DNA of 64,000 bases from an uncultured Candidatus Melainabacteria bacterium (GCA_934754655.1 CAKVIC010000002.1:62001-126000), one strand, 5' to 3'; positions 53,464 to 62,563 are shown, numbered from the stretch's first letter. Numbers and translations are program-made. The notes: generated by a model not told the origin, from the sequence alone.

Positions 53464-53940
53464 TTACACCTTCTTATTAATAAATATACCTGATGCCATA
53501 TTCAATTTTTTTACCAACTCACTCAATTCTGAGCCGGAAATTGTTTCTATCAACCTATTGGTTGAGCTGTCATATAATTCTATTATATCATCTTTTGAAT
53601 TAAGTTTAACATAAAAATCTTTATTTGGGTTTTCAAGTTCATTGATATCGAACTCTTCATTTTCTTCCCCAGATTCCTCTGTTACGTCATTTTCTTCAAC
53701 TAATCCGTCTTGAAACTCTTCTTCACTTTCTTTTTTTTCTTTTTCTTCTTGTTTCTTTTTAGAAGTTTCTTCTTCCTCTTCTTTTTCTTTAATTCGGCGA
53801 TTTGTGCTTGTTGTTTGGACTTGCTTAAAATCATTTGTAGGATCTGCTTGAACAATTTGCTCAGTACGACTGGTCAACTCTGCAGAAGTTGACTCTTTTA
53901 CCATTCCGGTGTTTGCCATTGACAAACCATCCATGCCCAT
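53464..53940 (-). CDS. flaG: FlaG family protein with charged insert
   Basis: The product has 158 residues. The last ~50 (N-P-N-K-D-F-Y-V-K-L, D-I-I-E-L-Y-D-S-S-T-N-R-L-I-E-T-I-S) match FlaG proteins found before fliD/fliS. The middle is a Lys/Glu-rich stretch (K-E-K-E-E-E-E-E-T). It is the first gene of the flaG-fliS-chaperone operon. No fliD lies between, although FliD usually does. Confidence 0.75.
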   Translation of the reverse strand: MGMDGLSMANTGMVKESTSAELTSRTEQIVQADPTNDFKQVQTTSTNRRIKEKEEEEETSKKKQEEKEKKESEEEFQDGLVEENDVTEESGEENEEFDINELENPNKDFYVKLNSKDDIIELYDSSTNRLIETISGSELSELVKKLNMASGIFINKKV

Positions 53941-54025
53941 TTTTAAAAAATCCTTAATATTCTATACTGTAACAATATATTATGCTATAATGTTTAAGTG
54001 AACATCATATAAGAAGGGTATATTT

Positions 54026-54790
54026 ATGAGCAAGAGTTTATTCATTAAGTTTATTGATAAATTATTAGCTTTTCCTTTATGGATAAAACAAGCTGTATTT
54101 TTAAAACTGTCAAAAGATTTAGAAAATTACCTTAGTAATGAATTTTTAAATGTTGAAGAAGGTGAGCTTTTTCATATTTATCGTCCAACTTTATCTGAAT
54201 TAGGACAAAACGAGCTATTAACTAAAGAATCAAAATTTGATGATACAATATATTCTTTTATGAATTCATGCTCTAGAAATATGACACTTATTGAAATTGC
54301 AATTGAAAACAATTTAACAATGGAAGAAGTTTCAAAAGCGTTTATGTTTTGCAAAACTTCCGGATTCTTTTCAAATTCTGTACCACCTATGGTTAGTGCA
54401 ATTGCGGGATTTATTGCCGGTAAATACAGAACCGGTGAATATTTTATAAGAGCCGGTAAGCTTACAATTGAACAATTAGATATTGTTTTAAACCGTCAAC
54501 AAGAAATGACTTCTGCCGGCAAGCACGTTTTTATTGCAGAATTGATGGTTCAAATGGGCTATGTGCTTGAGCGCGACGTAAAAAGTATTATTTTTATGAA
54601 AGAAGAAGCACAAAAAAGATTTTCACTTAATCCGGAAGAAGTTCCAACAATTGCAATGGAACAGGAAAAATACGATTTACGAGTAGAAAATACTAAATTG
54701 AAAGAAGAAAACGAGATTTTGAGAGAAAAAATGGATGTGCTTTTAACATTTATCAAAGACCACAAAGAAACAGTTGGAGCGCAAGATTAA
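54026..54790 (+). CDS. Hypothetical protein with GspE N-terminal-like segment
   Basis: The product has 254 residues; GAAGGG precedes ATG 54026. The central segment G-K-L-T-I-E-Q-L-D-I-V-L, then L-M-V-Q-M-G-Y-V resembles the N-terminal domain of type II/IV secretion ATPases, followed by a coiled coil (residues ~215-245). No secretion gene is nearby. Function unknown. Confidence 0.55.
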   Translation: MSKSLFIKFIDKLLAFPLWIKQAVFLKLSKDLENYLSNEFLNVEEGELFHIYRPTLSELGQNELLTKESKFDDTIYSFMNSCSRNMTLIEIAIENNLTMEEVSKAFMFCKTSGFFSNSVPPMVSAIAGFIAGKYRTGEYFIRAGKLTIEQLDIVLNRQQEMTSAGKHVFIAELMVQMGYVLERDVKSIIFMKEEAQKRFSLNPEEVPTIAMEQEKYDLRVENTKLKEENEILREKMDVLLTFIKDHKETVGAQD

Positions 54791-54795
54791 TCAAG

Positions 54796-55008
54796 ATGTC
54801 AGAACAAGAAATTACAATCGGCAAAATTTATAAACATTACAAAGGTAATTTATATAAAATAATTGCGTTTGCAAAACATTCAGAAACAGAAGAAGATATG
54901 ATTGTTTATCAGCCACTCAAAACCGGCGACAACTGGGTTAGACCAAGACGAATGTGGAATGAAGTTGTTGATAATAATGGCACTTTAAGATTTACTTTGC
55001 AAAATTAA
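54796..55008 (+). CDS. DUF1653 protein
   Basis: The product has 70 residues, a compact beta-rich DUF1653: G-K-I-Y-K-H-Y-K-G, Y-K-I-I-A-F-A-x-H-S-E-T, I-V-Y-Q-P-L, V-R-P-R-R-M-W-N-E. The family is widespread and of unknown function. It follows the 254-aa gene by 5 nt and is probably co-transcribed. Confidence 0.85.
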   Translation: MSEQEITIGKIYKHYKGNLYKIIAFAKHSETEEDMIVYQPLKTGDNWVRPRRMWNEVVDNNGTLRFTLQN

Positions 55009-55111
55009 AATTAATATTCTTCATTTCATATTTTTATTAACTTTAATTGCCCTTTTGTATAATATCAAAATATTTTCTCAACAAATATTATGTATTTGTT
55101 GAGGAGCAAAA

Positions 55112-57199
55112 ATGTATAAGTATTTTAAACGTGTTTTTATTATCATATTATTATTAATAAATTTTTTATCACCAATTCAAATCTATGCTAATGAATGTAG
55201 GTATTGTGATTTCTCGAAAATTTATGTTGGCGAAGATAAGTTTGAAAACTTTAATCGCAAAATGTTTTGCCTAAATAGCAAACTAAACAAATATATTGCA
55301 CGCCCTGCACACATTTTATGGGCATCAATCATGCCAAAATACGGAATGGATAGAATTCTTTCTGTCTATAATAATATTGAATACCCCAAAAGACTTGCAA
55401 GTTGCATTATTCAGAAAGATTTCCAAGCCGCAAAAAATGAAACAAAACGTTTTTTAACAAATACAACTATAGGCTTAGGCGGACTCTATGACCCTGCAAA
55501 AAAAATTTTTAATTTAAAACAAGTTTCTGAAAACATGGATCAAGCTTTAGGCAAATGCAATATGAAATCCGGTTGCTATTTAGTTCTTCCGATTTTATCC
55601 TCATCAAGTCCGCGTTCTTTATTAGCACGCTTAATAGAAGCAGCTTTAGACCCATCAGTTTATTTTGGCTCACCAATTACAGCCTTAATAAAGTTTGGAT
55701 TTGTTGTAAATAAAACTTCTTATATGCAACCGGTTATCAAAATGGTGGAATCGACTTTTGCAGACCCTTATGATATTGCAAAAAAAATCTACGGCATGGA
55801 AAATTATATCAAATCCACTAACCTTGACCGCAAAGATTTGCTAAGTACTGATGCCAAAATTTTATCCACAAAATCCGATATCACAGGCGAAGATATCATT
55901 GCAAATGTACAAACACAAGATGAATTAGAAAATCTTAAAACAAAATTAGATACTATTTATCAAGATGAAAATATTTTATCAGGTTTAGATGAGCTAACTG
56001 GCACAACAAAAGTTAACCCCAATTTTACATTAAAACCGGATATTATTTTAACAAGTTACAACGCACAAAGCCCCGTAGTTGATTCAATGCGTACTGCACT
56101 TTTTGACAATCCTGATATTAATAAATCGATTTGGAACGAGCTTTCGATATGGAACAATTGTTTTGCAAACAGAATAAAAACCGATGAAGTTCAAATATAT
56201 GAAGATAGTGACAATTATAAATTCAAATATATCTTGCAAAAAGATAAAAATTCGCCAATTGCAATAATTTATCCATCAATTGGAGAAGGAATCAATTCTT
56301 CGCATTCAGTGGTTTTTGCCAAAATGTTTTATGATGAAGGATATTCTGTTGTAATCCAAGGCAGTCATTTTCAATGGGAATTTGTAAAGAGCATGGAAAA
56401 AAATTATTGCCCGGGCATGCCGGCAAAAGATGCCAACTACTTAAAACTTGTAACTGCTAAAATTATCAAAAAGTTAGAAACCGAACATAAAAGAACTTTC
56501 ACTAATAATCTTTTAATTGGAACCTCATTTGGCGCAATGGAGACTTTGCATTTAGCAAATTTAGAGAATAAAAATAACACTTTAAATATCTCAAAATTTA
56601 TTGCGATAAGTCCACCGATTGAACTAGTTTATGCTATGCAACAAGCAGACAAAAACAGCGAAGAATTAAACATTTCAACTGAAGAAACAAAACATAAAAC
56701 CGCGATGACAGCGGCTAAAATTATTCAAATTACAGAATTAAAAAAAGAAAAAGGCAAAGAAATTAATGAGTTACCTTTTACTGAACAAGAAGGAAAATTA
56801 ATTGTAAGTTTTTTGATGCGACAAAAACTTTCTGATTTAATTTACACAATAAATAATATAAACAAAAACAAAAAAAGTGATTTTTACGAATCTATGAATA
56901 ATATTAGTTTTCAAGATTATGTAAACAAATATTTGTTAAAAGAATCAGGTACAACCCTCGATGAAATCGCCTATGACACAAGCCTCTATTCAATTTCAGA
57001 TTATCTAAAATCTGCAAATAATTATAAAATTTATCATTCACTTGACGATTTTTTCACAAACAAATCACAAATTAAACAATTAAAATCGTATTCACCACAA
57101 AATGTTATTTGTTTAAATAATGGTTCACACTTAGGATTTCTTTATCGCAAAGAATTCTTAGAAGAACTGAAAAAAGATATAAAATTTAAAGGAGGTTAA
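55112..57199 (+). CDS. MlaA (VacJ) - alpha/beta hydrolase fusion
   Basis: The protein has 695 residues; GAGGAG precedes ATG 55112. A signal peptide (~1-27) leads to an MlaA domain (~40-230: F-N-R-K-M-F-x-L-N, then I-G-L-G-G-L-Y-D-P-A, L-P-I-L-S-S-S-S-P-R). MlaA normally shuttles phospholipids at the outer membrane. The part from ~340 is a second module with a nucleophile elbow G-T-S-F-G (470-474). The final H (G-S-H-L-G near 665) could complete a Ser-Asp-His triad. A single protein with both activities is unusual. There is no lipobox Cys, unlike classic MlaA. Confidence 0.75.
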   Translation: MYKYFKRVFIIILLLINFLSPIQIYANECRYCDFSKIYVGEDKFENFNRKMFCLNSKLNKYIARPAHILWASIMPKYGMDRILSVYNNIEYPKRLASCIIQKDFQAAKNETKRFLTNTTIGLGGLYDPAKKIFNLKQVSENMDQALGKCNMKSGCYLVLPILSSSSPRSLLARLIEAALDPSVYFGSPITALIKFGFVVNKTSYMQPVIKMVESTFADPYDIAKKIYGMENYIKSTNLDRKDLLSTDAKILSTKSDITGEDIIANVQTQDELENLKTKLDTIYQDENILSGLDELTGTTKVNPNFTLKPDIILTSYNAQSPVVDSMRTALFDNPDINKSIWNELSIWNNCFANRIKTDEVQIYEDSDNYKFKYILQKDKNSPIAIIYPSIGEGINSSHSVVFAKMFYDEGYSVVIQGSHFQWEFVKSMEKNYCPGMPAKDANYLKLVTAKIIKKLETEHKRTFTNNLLIGTSFGAMETLHLANLENKNNTLNISKFIAISPPIELVYAMQQADKNSEELNISTEETKHKTAMTAAKIIQITELKKEKGKEINELPFTEQEGKLIVSFLMRQKLSDLIYTINNINKNKKSDFYESMNNISFQDYVNKYLLKESGTTLDEIAYDTSLYSISDYLKSANNYKIYHSLDDFFTNKSQIKQLKSYSPQNVICLNNGSHLGFLYRKEFLEELKKDIKFKGG

Positions 57200-57200
57200 A

Positions 57201-57506
57201 ATGTTTTACAAAGTTTTGAAATTGAACGATTTAGTAGAAAACAAAGAAGTAAAGTTTGAGCGCGAAGTTTTATTAGAAAACGGCGATAGCAGCTTAAACG
57301 TGATTTATTTAAAAAAGGATGAAATGATAGATACACACGTATCACATGCCAATGCTTGCGCTATAGTTTTTGACGGAGAAGCAGAATTTCATTTTGATGC
57401 AGAAAAATTTGTTCTTAAAAAGGGTGAATTAATTATGTTTAAAAAAGATGAAGAACATCGAGTTTTAGCATTAAAAGATACAAAATTTTTATTAGTCAAA
57501 ATCTAA
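57201..57506 (+). CDS. Cupin-domain protein
   Basis: The protein has 101 residues, a single cupin barrel: H-V-S-H-A-N-A, G-E-A-E-F-H-F, G-E-L-I-M-F and H-R-V-L. Metal ligands (His/Glu) are present in the first motif. It starts 1 nt after the fusion gene and is co-expressed. The substrate is not predictable. Confidence 0.85.
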   Translation: MFYKVLKLNDLVENKEVKFEREVLLENGDSSLNVIYLKKDEMIDTHVSHANACAIVFDGEAEFHFDAEKFVLKKGELIMFKKDEEHRVLALKDTKFLLVKI

Positions 57507-57518
57507 ACTTTTTACTAA

Positions 57519-57554
57519 ATGTCATGCACGCTATTATTAAGCCTGCATGACATT
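57519..57554. terminator. Convergent terminator
   Basis: AATGTCATGC (57519-57528) pairs with GCATGACATT (57545-57554) between the cupin gene and fliF. Confidence 0.75.
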
Positions 57555-57577
57555 CTTATTTTATAAAAAATTAAATC

Positions 57578-59242
57578 TTATCCTTGTTCAATCCAGCTAC
57601 GAATTTTTTCACCGGCCTCAGAATCATCGACTCCATCGAATTCTCGTTTTAATTCTTTTAAAGCTTCTCTTATATCCGCGCCGGATGCGTGTACAGAAGG
57701 TCTGTTTTGTTGTTCTAACAAGCCTTGTTGTAATTGTGATTGCTTAGTTAACATATCTGCGGCATTAACACTTAAATTCTTTAATTGTTTTTCTTGTTCA
57801 GCATTTTGCTCTCTTAAGCGAATCAATTCTTCTTCTTGAGCAGCCTTTGCAGCATTGATTTTTTGACTCAAAGCTTTATGTCCAAAGAATAAACCAAATG
57901 CAAGTAATGCAATCGCAAGCCACCAAGGATTACCATGATTTGGAGCAATTGGCGCTTTAACATTTTTATCACCGGCCATAAATGGATCTAAAGAATCTGC
58001 AAATGCTATTGTTACATTGTCAGGAGAAGCTTTAGGACTTGCGGCGTGTGCTACCAATTCTTTTAACTCTTCTAAAGTAAGTTCAACCGGCAAAGCATCT
58101 TTTTCTAATGTAACTGCGATAGAAATTTCTTCTAATACCCCTGGAGAAATATATTCATTCGTTTGAACTTTTGTAACACCATACTGAGTTTCTTTAGCAG
58201 TTCTTGAATAACTTCTATTTTGGCTTGAATCAGAACTTCCGGCAGGTAAACCGTTTGGAAGATAAACACTCACGGCATTTGTATTTTTATTAACATCTGT
58301 TGTTTGATCACCCAAACCTTCTGAAAATACTTGTTCATTAACAGCAGTTTTTTCATTAGGGTCATAAGCGATTGTAAATTTTTCAACAGGAGCTTGTTTT
58401 AAGAAAGTACTAACTGTTGCAACATATTTACCACTTCCTATCAAACGATTTAATTGCGCAGAAACTTTTTCTTGCATATATTTATCGTTTGCTTGAAGTC
58501 TTTCTAACATTTCAGATTGGGCATCAACCATGCTGTTATAAACATGCCCATTTGTATCTGTTATAGATATATTTTGAGCCGTTAAGCCAGAAACACTTCC
58601 TAAAAGCAAGTTAGTAACGGCTTTAATTGTTCCCATATTCAAAGTCTGACCAACTGCAACTGTCAATTGAACGGTCGCAGTTACAGGTTTTTGCATAGAA
58701 GAAAACATCGTTTGCTCCGGAATTGATATAAATACAGATGCATTTTCTATACCGTCAATTCTACGAATTAAACGAGCCAATTCACCATTCATTGCTCTTA
58801 CTAAACGAATTCTTTTATCTTCTTTTGTTGAAGTAAAATCACCTTTATCAAAAACTTCTAACCCAACATTTTGGTCATACAAACCGCTTTCAACAATAAC
58901 CATAATTGCGCGGTCACGTTGCTCTGTTGTACATTTTTTCATGCCGGGAGTGCAATCACCCTTTTTTAATCTCAAAACTGATTTTGTACCATCAACTGCA
59001 CGTGCAGCAACAATATTATTACGAGCCAAAAGTGCTTGAATTTCAAGAGCTTTGCCTAAGTTATCTGTTGTTAACAAATCTACATCAACCTTGAGTGGTT
59101 CATTGCTAACATCAACCTCACCTTTATTGTTATTATTAGCAGCAATGCTTCCGCATATAATAAAAATAATAAGCAAAAGGACTACACCGCCAATGATTGA
59201 CGCCATTAAAACTTTATTTTCTAATAATTGTTTAAAATCCAT
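57578..59242 (-). CDS. fliF: Flagellar MS-ring protein FliF
   Basis: The protein has 554 residues from ATG 59240-59242 (GGGAAGG upstream). It has two membrane helices, near 15-35 and ~430-450. Ring-building motifs (R-I-R-L-V-R-A-M-N-G-E-L-A-R-L-I, then I-E-N-A-S-V-F-I-S-I-P-E) precede a low-complexity loop, and the C-terminal segment holds the FliG-binding D-x2-E-A-G-E-K-I-R-S-W-I. It forms the base of the motor in the inner membrane. It is co-transcribed with fliE upstream. Confidence 0.93.
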   Translation of the reverse strand: MDFKQLLENKVLMASIIGGVVLLLIIFIICGSIAANNNNKGEVDVSNEPLKVDVDLLTTDNLGKALEIQALLARNNIVAARAVDGTKSVLRLKKGDCTPGMKKCTTEQRDRAIMVIVESGLYDQNVGLEVFDKGDFTSTKEDKRIRLVRAMNGELARLIRRIDGIENASVFISIPEQTMFSSMQKPVTATVQLTVAVGQTLNMGTIKAVTNLLLGSVSGLTAQNISITDTNGHVYNSMVDAQSEMLERLQANDKYMQEKVSAQLNRLIGSGKYVATVSTFLKQAPVEKFTIAYDPNEKTAVNEQVFSEGLGDQTTDVNKNTNAVSVYLPNGLPAGSSDSSQNRSYSRTAKETQYGVTKVQTNEYISPGVLEEISIAVTLEKDALPVELTLEELKELVAHAASPKASPDNVTIAFADSLDPFMAGDKNVKAPIAPNHGNPWWLAIALLAFGLFFGHKALSQKINAAKAAQEEELIRLREQNAEQEKQLKNLSVNAADMLTKQSQLQQGLLEQQNRPSVHASGADIREALKELKREFDGVDDSEAGEKIRSWIEQG

Positions 59243-59290
59243 AAGTCCTTCCCTATTATTATTATACACATATTACAAAAATTTTGAATA

Positions 59291-59632
59291 CTAAATTTGT
59301 AATTGCATAATTTTATCATACGCTTGTACGACTTTACCAACAGCAGTTGTTGCAACAGAAATTGACAATTCAGCTTTTGACATCGCTGTCATAACATCGT
59401 GTATATCAACATTTTCAGACCCCATCATAACATCTTTTAACAAATTATCAGGAGCATTTGCTGTTGCATTAAGATTCTCTACCAATCCAGACATTACAGC
59501 AGAAAAATCGGTTGTTGACGGTTCTTCAATCCTATTCATTCTTGCAGATGGAATATCATAACCCCAAGAATCTAGCTTTGTATGTTGAATTCTTGCTTCT
59601 AAATCATATTGTGGATAAATACCTTTAATCAT
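59291..59632 (-). CDS. fliE: Flagellar hook-basal body protein FliE
   Basis: The protein has 113 residues. The typical C-terminus V-D-I-H-D-V-M-T-A-M-S-K-A-E-L-S and Y-D-K-I-M-Q-L-Q-I identifies FliE, the link between MS ring and rod. flgB and flgC, which often precede it, are absent from this locus. Confidence 0.92.
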   Translation of the reverse strand: MIKGIYPQYDLEARIQHTKLDSWGYDIPSARMNRIEEPSTTDFSAVMSGLVENLNATANAPDNLLKDVMMGSENVDIHDVMTAMSKAELSISVATTAVGKVVQAYDKIMQLQI

Positions 59633-59797
59633 ATTAATACCGCCTTTGTCTTATTATTGTTAACGACATTTTTTTATGTTTTTTAACCTATATTGCAAAA
59701 AATCATCCATTTGTACTAATCTTTTTAACTATTACTAAAGAAAAGTCAAGATAAGTCGATTGATATAATAGAGTTTCACGCAAAAAAGGTTTGCAAA

Positions 59798-59950
59798 ATG
59801 AATTTACACGAAGAATGTCTTTTAAAATATCTTTTAAACCCAATTGACTTATCAATTTCTACAAGAATATTGAAAATTAATAACCTTTTAATCCAAAAAG
59901 GCAAATTCGAATGCAAACTTAAAGGAAAAAATAATTTTAAGCTTGCGTAG
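59798..59950 (+). CDS. 50-residue hypothetical protein
   Basis: ATG 59798 follows AAAAGG (59784-59789). The 51-codon frame encodes M-N-L-H-E-E-C-L-L-K-Y and ends K-N-N-F-K-L-A. It is basic and shows no domain. It could be real or chance. Confidence 0.35.
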   Translation: MNLHEECLLKYLLNPIDLSISTRILKINNLLIQKGKFECKLKGKNNFKLA

Positions 59951-60283
59951 GATCGAAAATAAATTTGTCGCATGTGGCTTTATGTGGCATAAAAACTTAT
60001 AGCCACTTGGGCATAGTATCTTTAATCTTTTAAAAAGGTTGCAAAAATCTTTTTTTTATATTATAATCTCCATGACATAATTTCTGTATAATTATTTATC
60101 CAGACCGGAGTGCGAGGAATAACAGAGATAGTCGCCTAACAAGTTTTAATGGGCATACAATTCAGGATACATTAAAATTTAGGAAAGACACTTTGATAGG
60201 AATCAAACGAGAACATAGTGAAACCGTAGCGAGGATTTACGAGATAGTATACAGAATCCAATTTACAAAATGACGAGGATCTC
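59951..60283 (+). promoter_or_regulatory. Promoter and long structured-looking 5' leader of lytic transglycosylase
   Basis: TTGCAA (60039-60044) and TATAAT (60062-60067) are 17 nt apart, a strong sigma-70 promoter. The ~210-nt leader that follows has purine-rich words repeated (GCGAGGA, GACGAGGA, GAGATAGT) that could form paired regions. It does not match a riboswitch class that I can name. Confidence 0.55.
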
Positions 60284-60895
60284 ATGATTAAAAAAGTAGT
60301 CTTAATAACTGCTGTTTTAGGAATATTCCTAGCCAACAGTGTTCAGGCAGCAATATCAGAAGACGTTGTAAAAGAAACCATTATCAAACATTCGATTGAA
60401 ATGGGAGTTGACCCTGCTTTAGCATTAAGCATTGCACAAAAAGAATCAGGTTTTAAACACGAAATCAAAAGTGCGCACGGTGCTGTCGGGGTATTCCAAC
60501 TATTGCCATCAACAGCAAACAGAATGGGGTACAATCCTTACTATTTAAGTGAAAACATCAAAGCAGGATTGACTTATTACAAAATGATGTACAAAATGTT
60601 TGGCTCAACAGAACTTGCATTAGCAGCGTATAATGCCGGCCCTGGAAACGTTAAAAAATACGGTGGTGCAATACCGCCTTATGCAGAAACAAAGCGCTTT
60701 GTTAACGTTATTATGAACGATTATAAGCAAAGAAAGCTTAATCCGGATCCAGCAATTGCAAAATATAATAAAACACCGGCGATTGCTCCGAATACGAAAA
60801 CGGATTTGCACAAACCGCAAAAACAAGTCGAACCACCTAAATTAACAGAAATTCCTGAGGTAAGGCAAACAGAACCGGTAATGGAGATTTTATAA
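60284..60895 (+). CDS. Secreted lytic transglycosylase (SLT domain)
   Basis: The protein has 203 residues; GACGAGGATC lies upstream of ATG 60284. A signal peptide (~1-23) precedes an SLT domain: I-A-Q-K-E-S-G-F (E54), G-A-V-G-V-F-Q-L-L-P-S-T-A and A-L-A-A-Y-N-A-G-P-G-N-V. It cleaves peptidoglycan with anhydro-muramic ends. The last ~45 residues are Pro/Lys-rich and disordered. Confidence 0.92.
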   Translation: MIKKVVLITAVLGIFLANSVQAAISEDVVKETIIKHSIEMGVDPALALSIAQKESGFKHEIKSAHGAVGVFQLLPSTANRMGYNPYYLSENIKAGLTYYKMMYKMFGSTELALAAYNAGPGNVKKYGGAIPPYAETKRFVNVIMNDYKQRKLNPDPAIAKYNKTPAIAPNTKTDLHKPQKQVEPPKLTEIPEVRQTEPVMEIL

Positions 60896-60907
60896 CAAAG
60901 AAATTTA

Positions 60908-60946
60908 AAAAAAGCTTGAGAAATAATTATTTCTTAAGCTTTTTTA
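60908..60946 (+). terminator. Terminator of the SLT gene
   Basis: AAAAAGCTTGAGAAATA pairs with TATTTCTTAAGCTTTTT (one G-T pair) near 60910-60945. Confidence 0.8.
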
Positions 60947-60996
60947 ATTTAACTAATTTATATATAAAATTAAATTTTCTCACTAATGTATAAAAT

Positions 60997-61012
60997 TTCT
61001 ACAACTAAAGTT
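60997..61012 (+). promoter_or_regulatory. Shared 16-nt motif before HD-GYP gene
   Basis: TTCTACAACTAAAGTT, identical to the complement of 32662-32677 near flagellin. It lies 20 nt upstream of the sigma-28 -35 element. Confidence 0.5.
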
Positions 61013-61032
61013 TAAGATTTGTAACAAAACCC

Positions 61033-61059
61033 TAAAGTTTTTAAAATTTATGCCGTTAA
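61033..61059 (+). promoter_or_regulatory. Sigma-28 type promoter of HD-GYP gene
   Basis: TAAAGTTT (61033-61040), 11 nt, then GCCGTTAA (61052-61059). Confidence 0.85.
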
Positions 61060-61096
61060 TAAATATATAAGAGTTTTATTTTAGGAAGGTAAAAAC

Positions 61097-62458
61097 ATGG
61101 TTGATAAAGACGAGAACGGCATTTCACTTTTTGGTCGCACATTAGACGTTATGGAAAATGACCCGCTTGAAGAGATTTTTGCATTAAACATGGGTGATTT
61201 TTTATCTGAATATTTGATTTCTGACGATTTGGCAAGCAAAATTGGTAAAAGTGAAAAAGATAAAACTACAAAATTAAAATCTCAATTAAAGGAATTAATT
61301 TCAATTTATTCTTTAGATAACACATTGTGTGTTTTGGGATTTGATTCTCAAGATGAGTACGTAATTTATAATTCTATTGCTAAAACTCTTACACAAATTC
61401 TTGATGTCGACGCATGCCATATTTACTTAACAGAAGAATTTAGCAAAGGATTGAATTTTAATAAATATCTAAACCTTGTTGGCTCCTCAATTGATTTTGA
61501 CGAAAATATTTACGCCAAAAAACTTGGTTATTCAAAAAATGATAAATCAATCATTGTTCAAGCATTTAATTCATTAGAAAAAATTCAAATAAAAGATGCA
61601 AGTGCAATTGATAATTTCACACCAAAATACGAACTCAACGAATTTAACGTTAAATCTTTTGCAGTTGTCCCAATGCACAATAACGCTTATGTTGTAGGCG
61701 CTATTGTCATTGAAAATTATAAAGAAAAAACCATTAAGAAAACTTATATGGAACTTTTAACAACCATTGCAAAATTGTTTGGGACTTCTATGCATTTACA
61801 AAAAACAATTGAACACACTGAAGAATTAATTGCAGATACCTCAATCATGCCGGAAGAATTACAACAAGCAAGAGCAGAATTAACCGCGCTAATCGGCGAT
61901 TTGGGTAGCAATCAACAAACTTTTGTTGAAAAATTAGCAAAAGCTGTGGATGAAAAAGGTCAGTACAAAGTTGCTCATTCGCAAAAAACAGCAGAGTTAT
62001 CGAAAAAATTATGTAAACATTTAGGTTTAAATGAAAAAACAATCGATTTAGTTTATTACGCAGGGTTATTACAAAACATTGGTAAAATAACGCTACCTGA
62101 ATCTTTATTTAATAACAAAGGTAAATTATCAAAAGAAGAGTGGAATAAACTTCAAAACCACCCTAATGTAGGCGTTAATTTGCTTATGAATATAAACTTT
62201 TTATCAGAAGTAATTCCTTATATCCATTACCATAAAGAACGCTGGGATGGCAAAGGCGTACCGGAAGGATTGAAAGGAAATTCAATTCCATTTGGTTCAA
62301 GAATAATCGCAGTAGCCGATGCATACACAGCAATGACTTCTGACAGATCATACAGAAATGCTATGAAGAAAGAAGACGCGTTAGAAATTATTAAAAGTGA
62401 AGCCGGTATCAAATGGGATCCGGATGTTGTGAACGCGCTTTTTGAAGTTTTAGCATAA
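61097..62458 (+). CDS. GAF plus degenerate HD-GYP domain protein
   Basis: The protein has 453 residues; GGAAGG precedes ATG 61097. A GAF-like sensory domain spans ~80-240. The HD-GYP domain begins near 285. Several catalytic positions are altered: L-L-Q-N-I-G-K (Q326-N327) replaces HD, H-K-E (379-381) replaces HHE, and the GYP tripeptide is G-V-P (387-389). N-H-P-N-V-G and D-A-Y-T-A-M are kept. Intact relatives break down c-di-GMP; this one probably binds it or regulates by contact. The promoter ties it to flagellar expression. Confidence 0.88.
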   Translation: MVDKDENGISLFGRTLDVMENDPLEEIFALNMGDFLSEYLISDDLASKIGKSEKDKTTKLKSQLKELISIYSLDNTLCVLGFDSQDEYVIYNSIAKTLTQILDVDACHIYLTEEFSKGLNFNKYLNLVGSSIDFDENIYAKKLGYSKNDKSIIVQAFNSLEKIQIKDASAIDNFTPKYELNEFNVKSFAVVPMHNNAYVVGAIVIENYKEKTIKKTYMELLTTIAKLFGTSMHLQKTIEHTEELIADTSIMPEELQQARAELTALIGDLGSNQQTFVEKLAKAVDEKGQYKVAHSQKTAELSKKLCKHLGLNEKTIDLVYYAGLLQNIGKITLPESLFNNKGKLSKEEWNKLQNHPNVGVNLLMNINFLSEVIPYIHYHKERWDGKGVPEGLKGNSIPFGSRIIAVADAYTAMTSDRSYRNAMKKEDALEIIKSEAGIKWDPDVVNALFEVLA

Positions 62459-62503
62459 GAGAATGTGGAAAAAACAAAAAATAATAATAAAAAATCCAAC
62501 TTA

Positions 62504-62535
62504 AAATTGCTACCTCACAAAAGAGGTAGCAATTT
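62504..62535. terminator. Convergent terminator
   Basis: AAATTGCTACCTC (62504-62516) pairs with GAGGTAGCAATTT (62523-62535), between the HD-GYP and hook genes. Confidence 0.85.
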
Positions 62536-62563
62536 AATGTTTATCATAAGTTTATATCAAGTT

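Noticed and set aside
53710..53892. Phe-rich plus-strand frame
   Set aside because: Antisense of the Lys/Glu-rich insert of FlaG.
59633..59720. Sigma-28 promoter upstream of fliE
   Set aside because: GTCGTTAA is present on the minus strand, but the sequence 11 nt upstream (TTAAAAAA) is a poor -35 element.
60075..60283. c-di-AMP (ydaO) or c-di-GMP riboswitch
   Set aside because: Conserved core words of those classes were not found.
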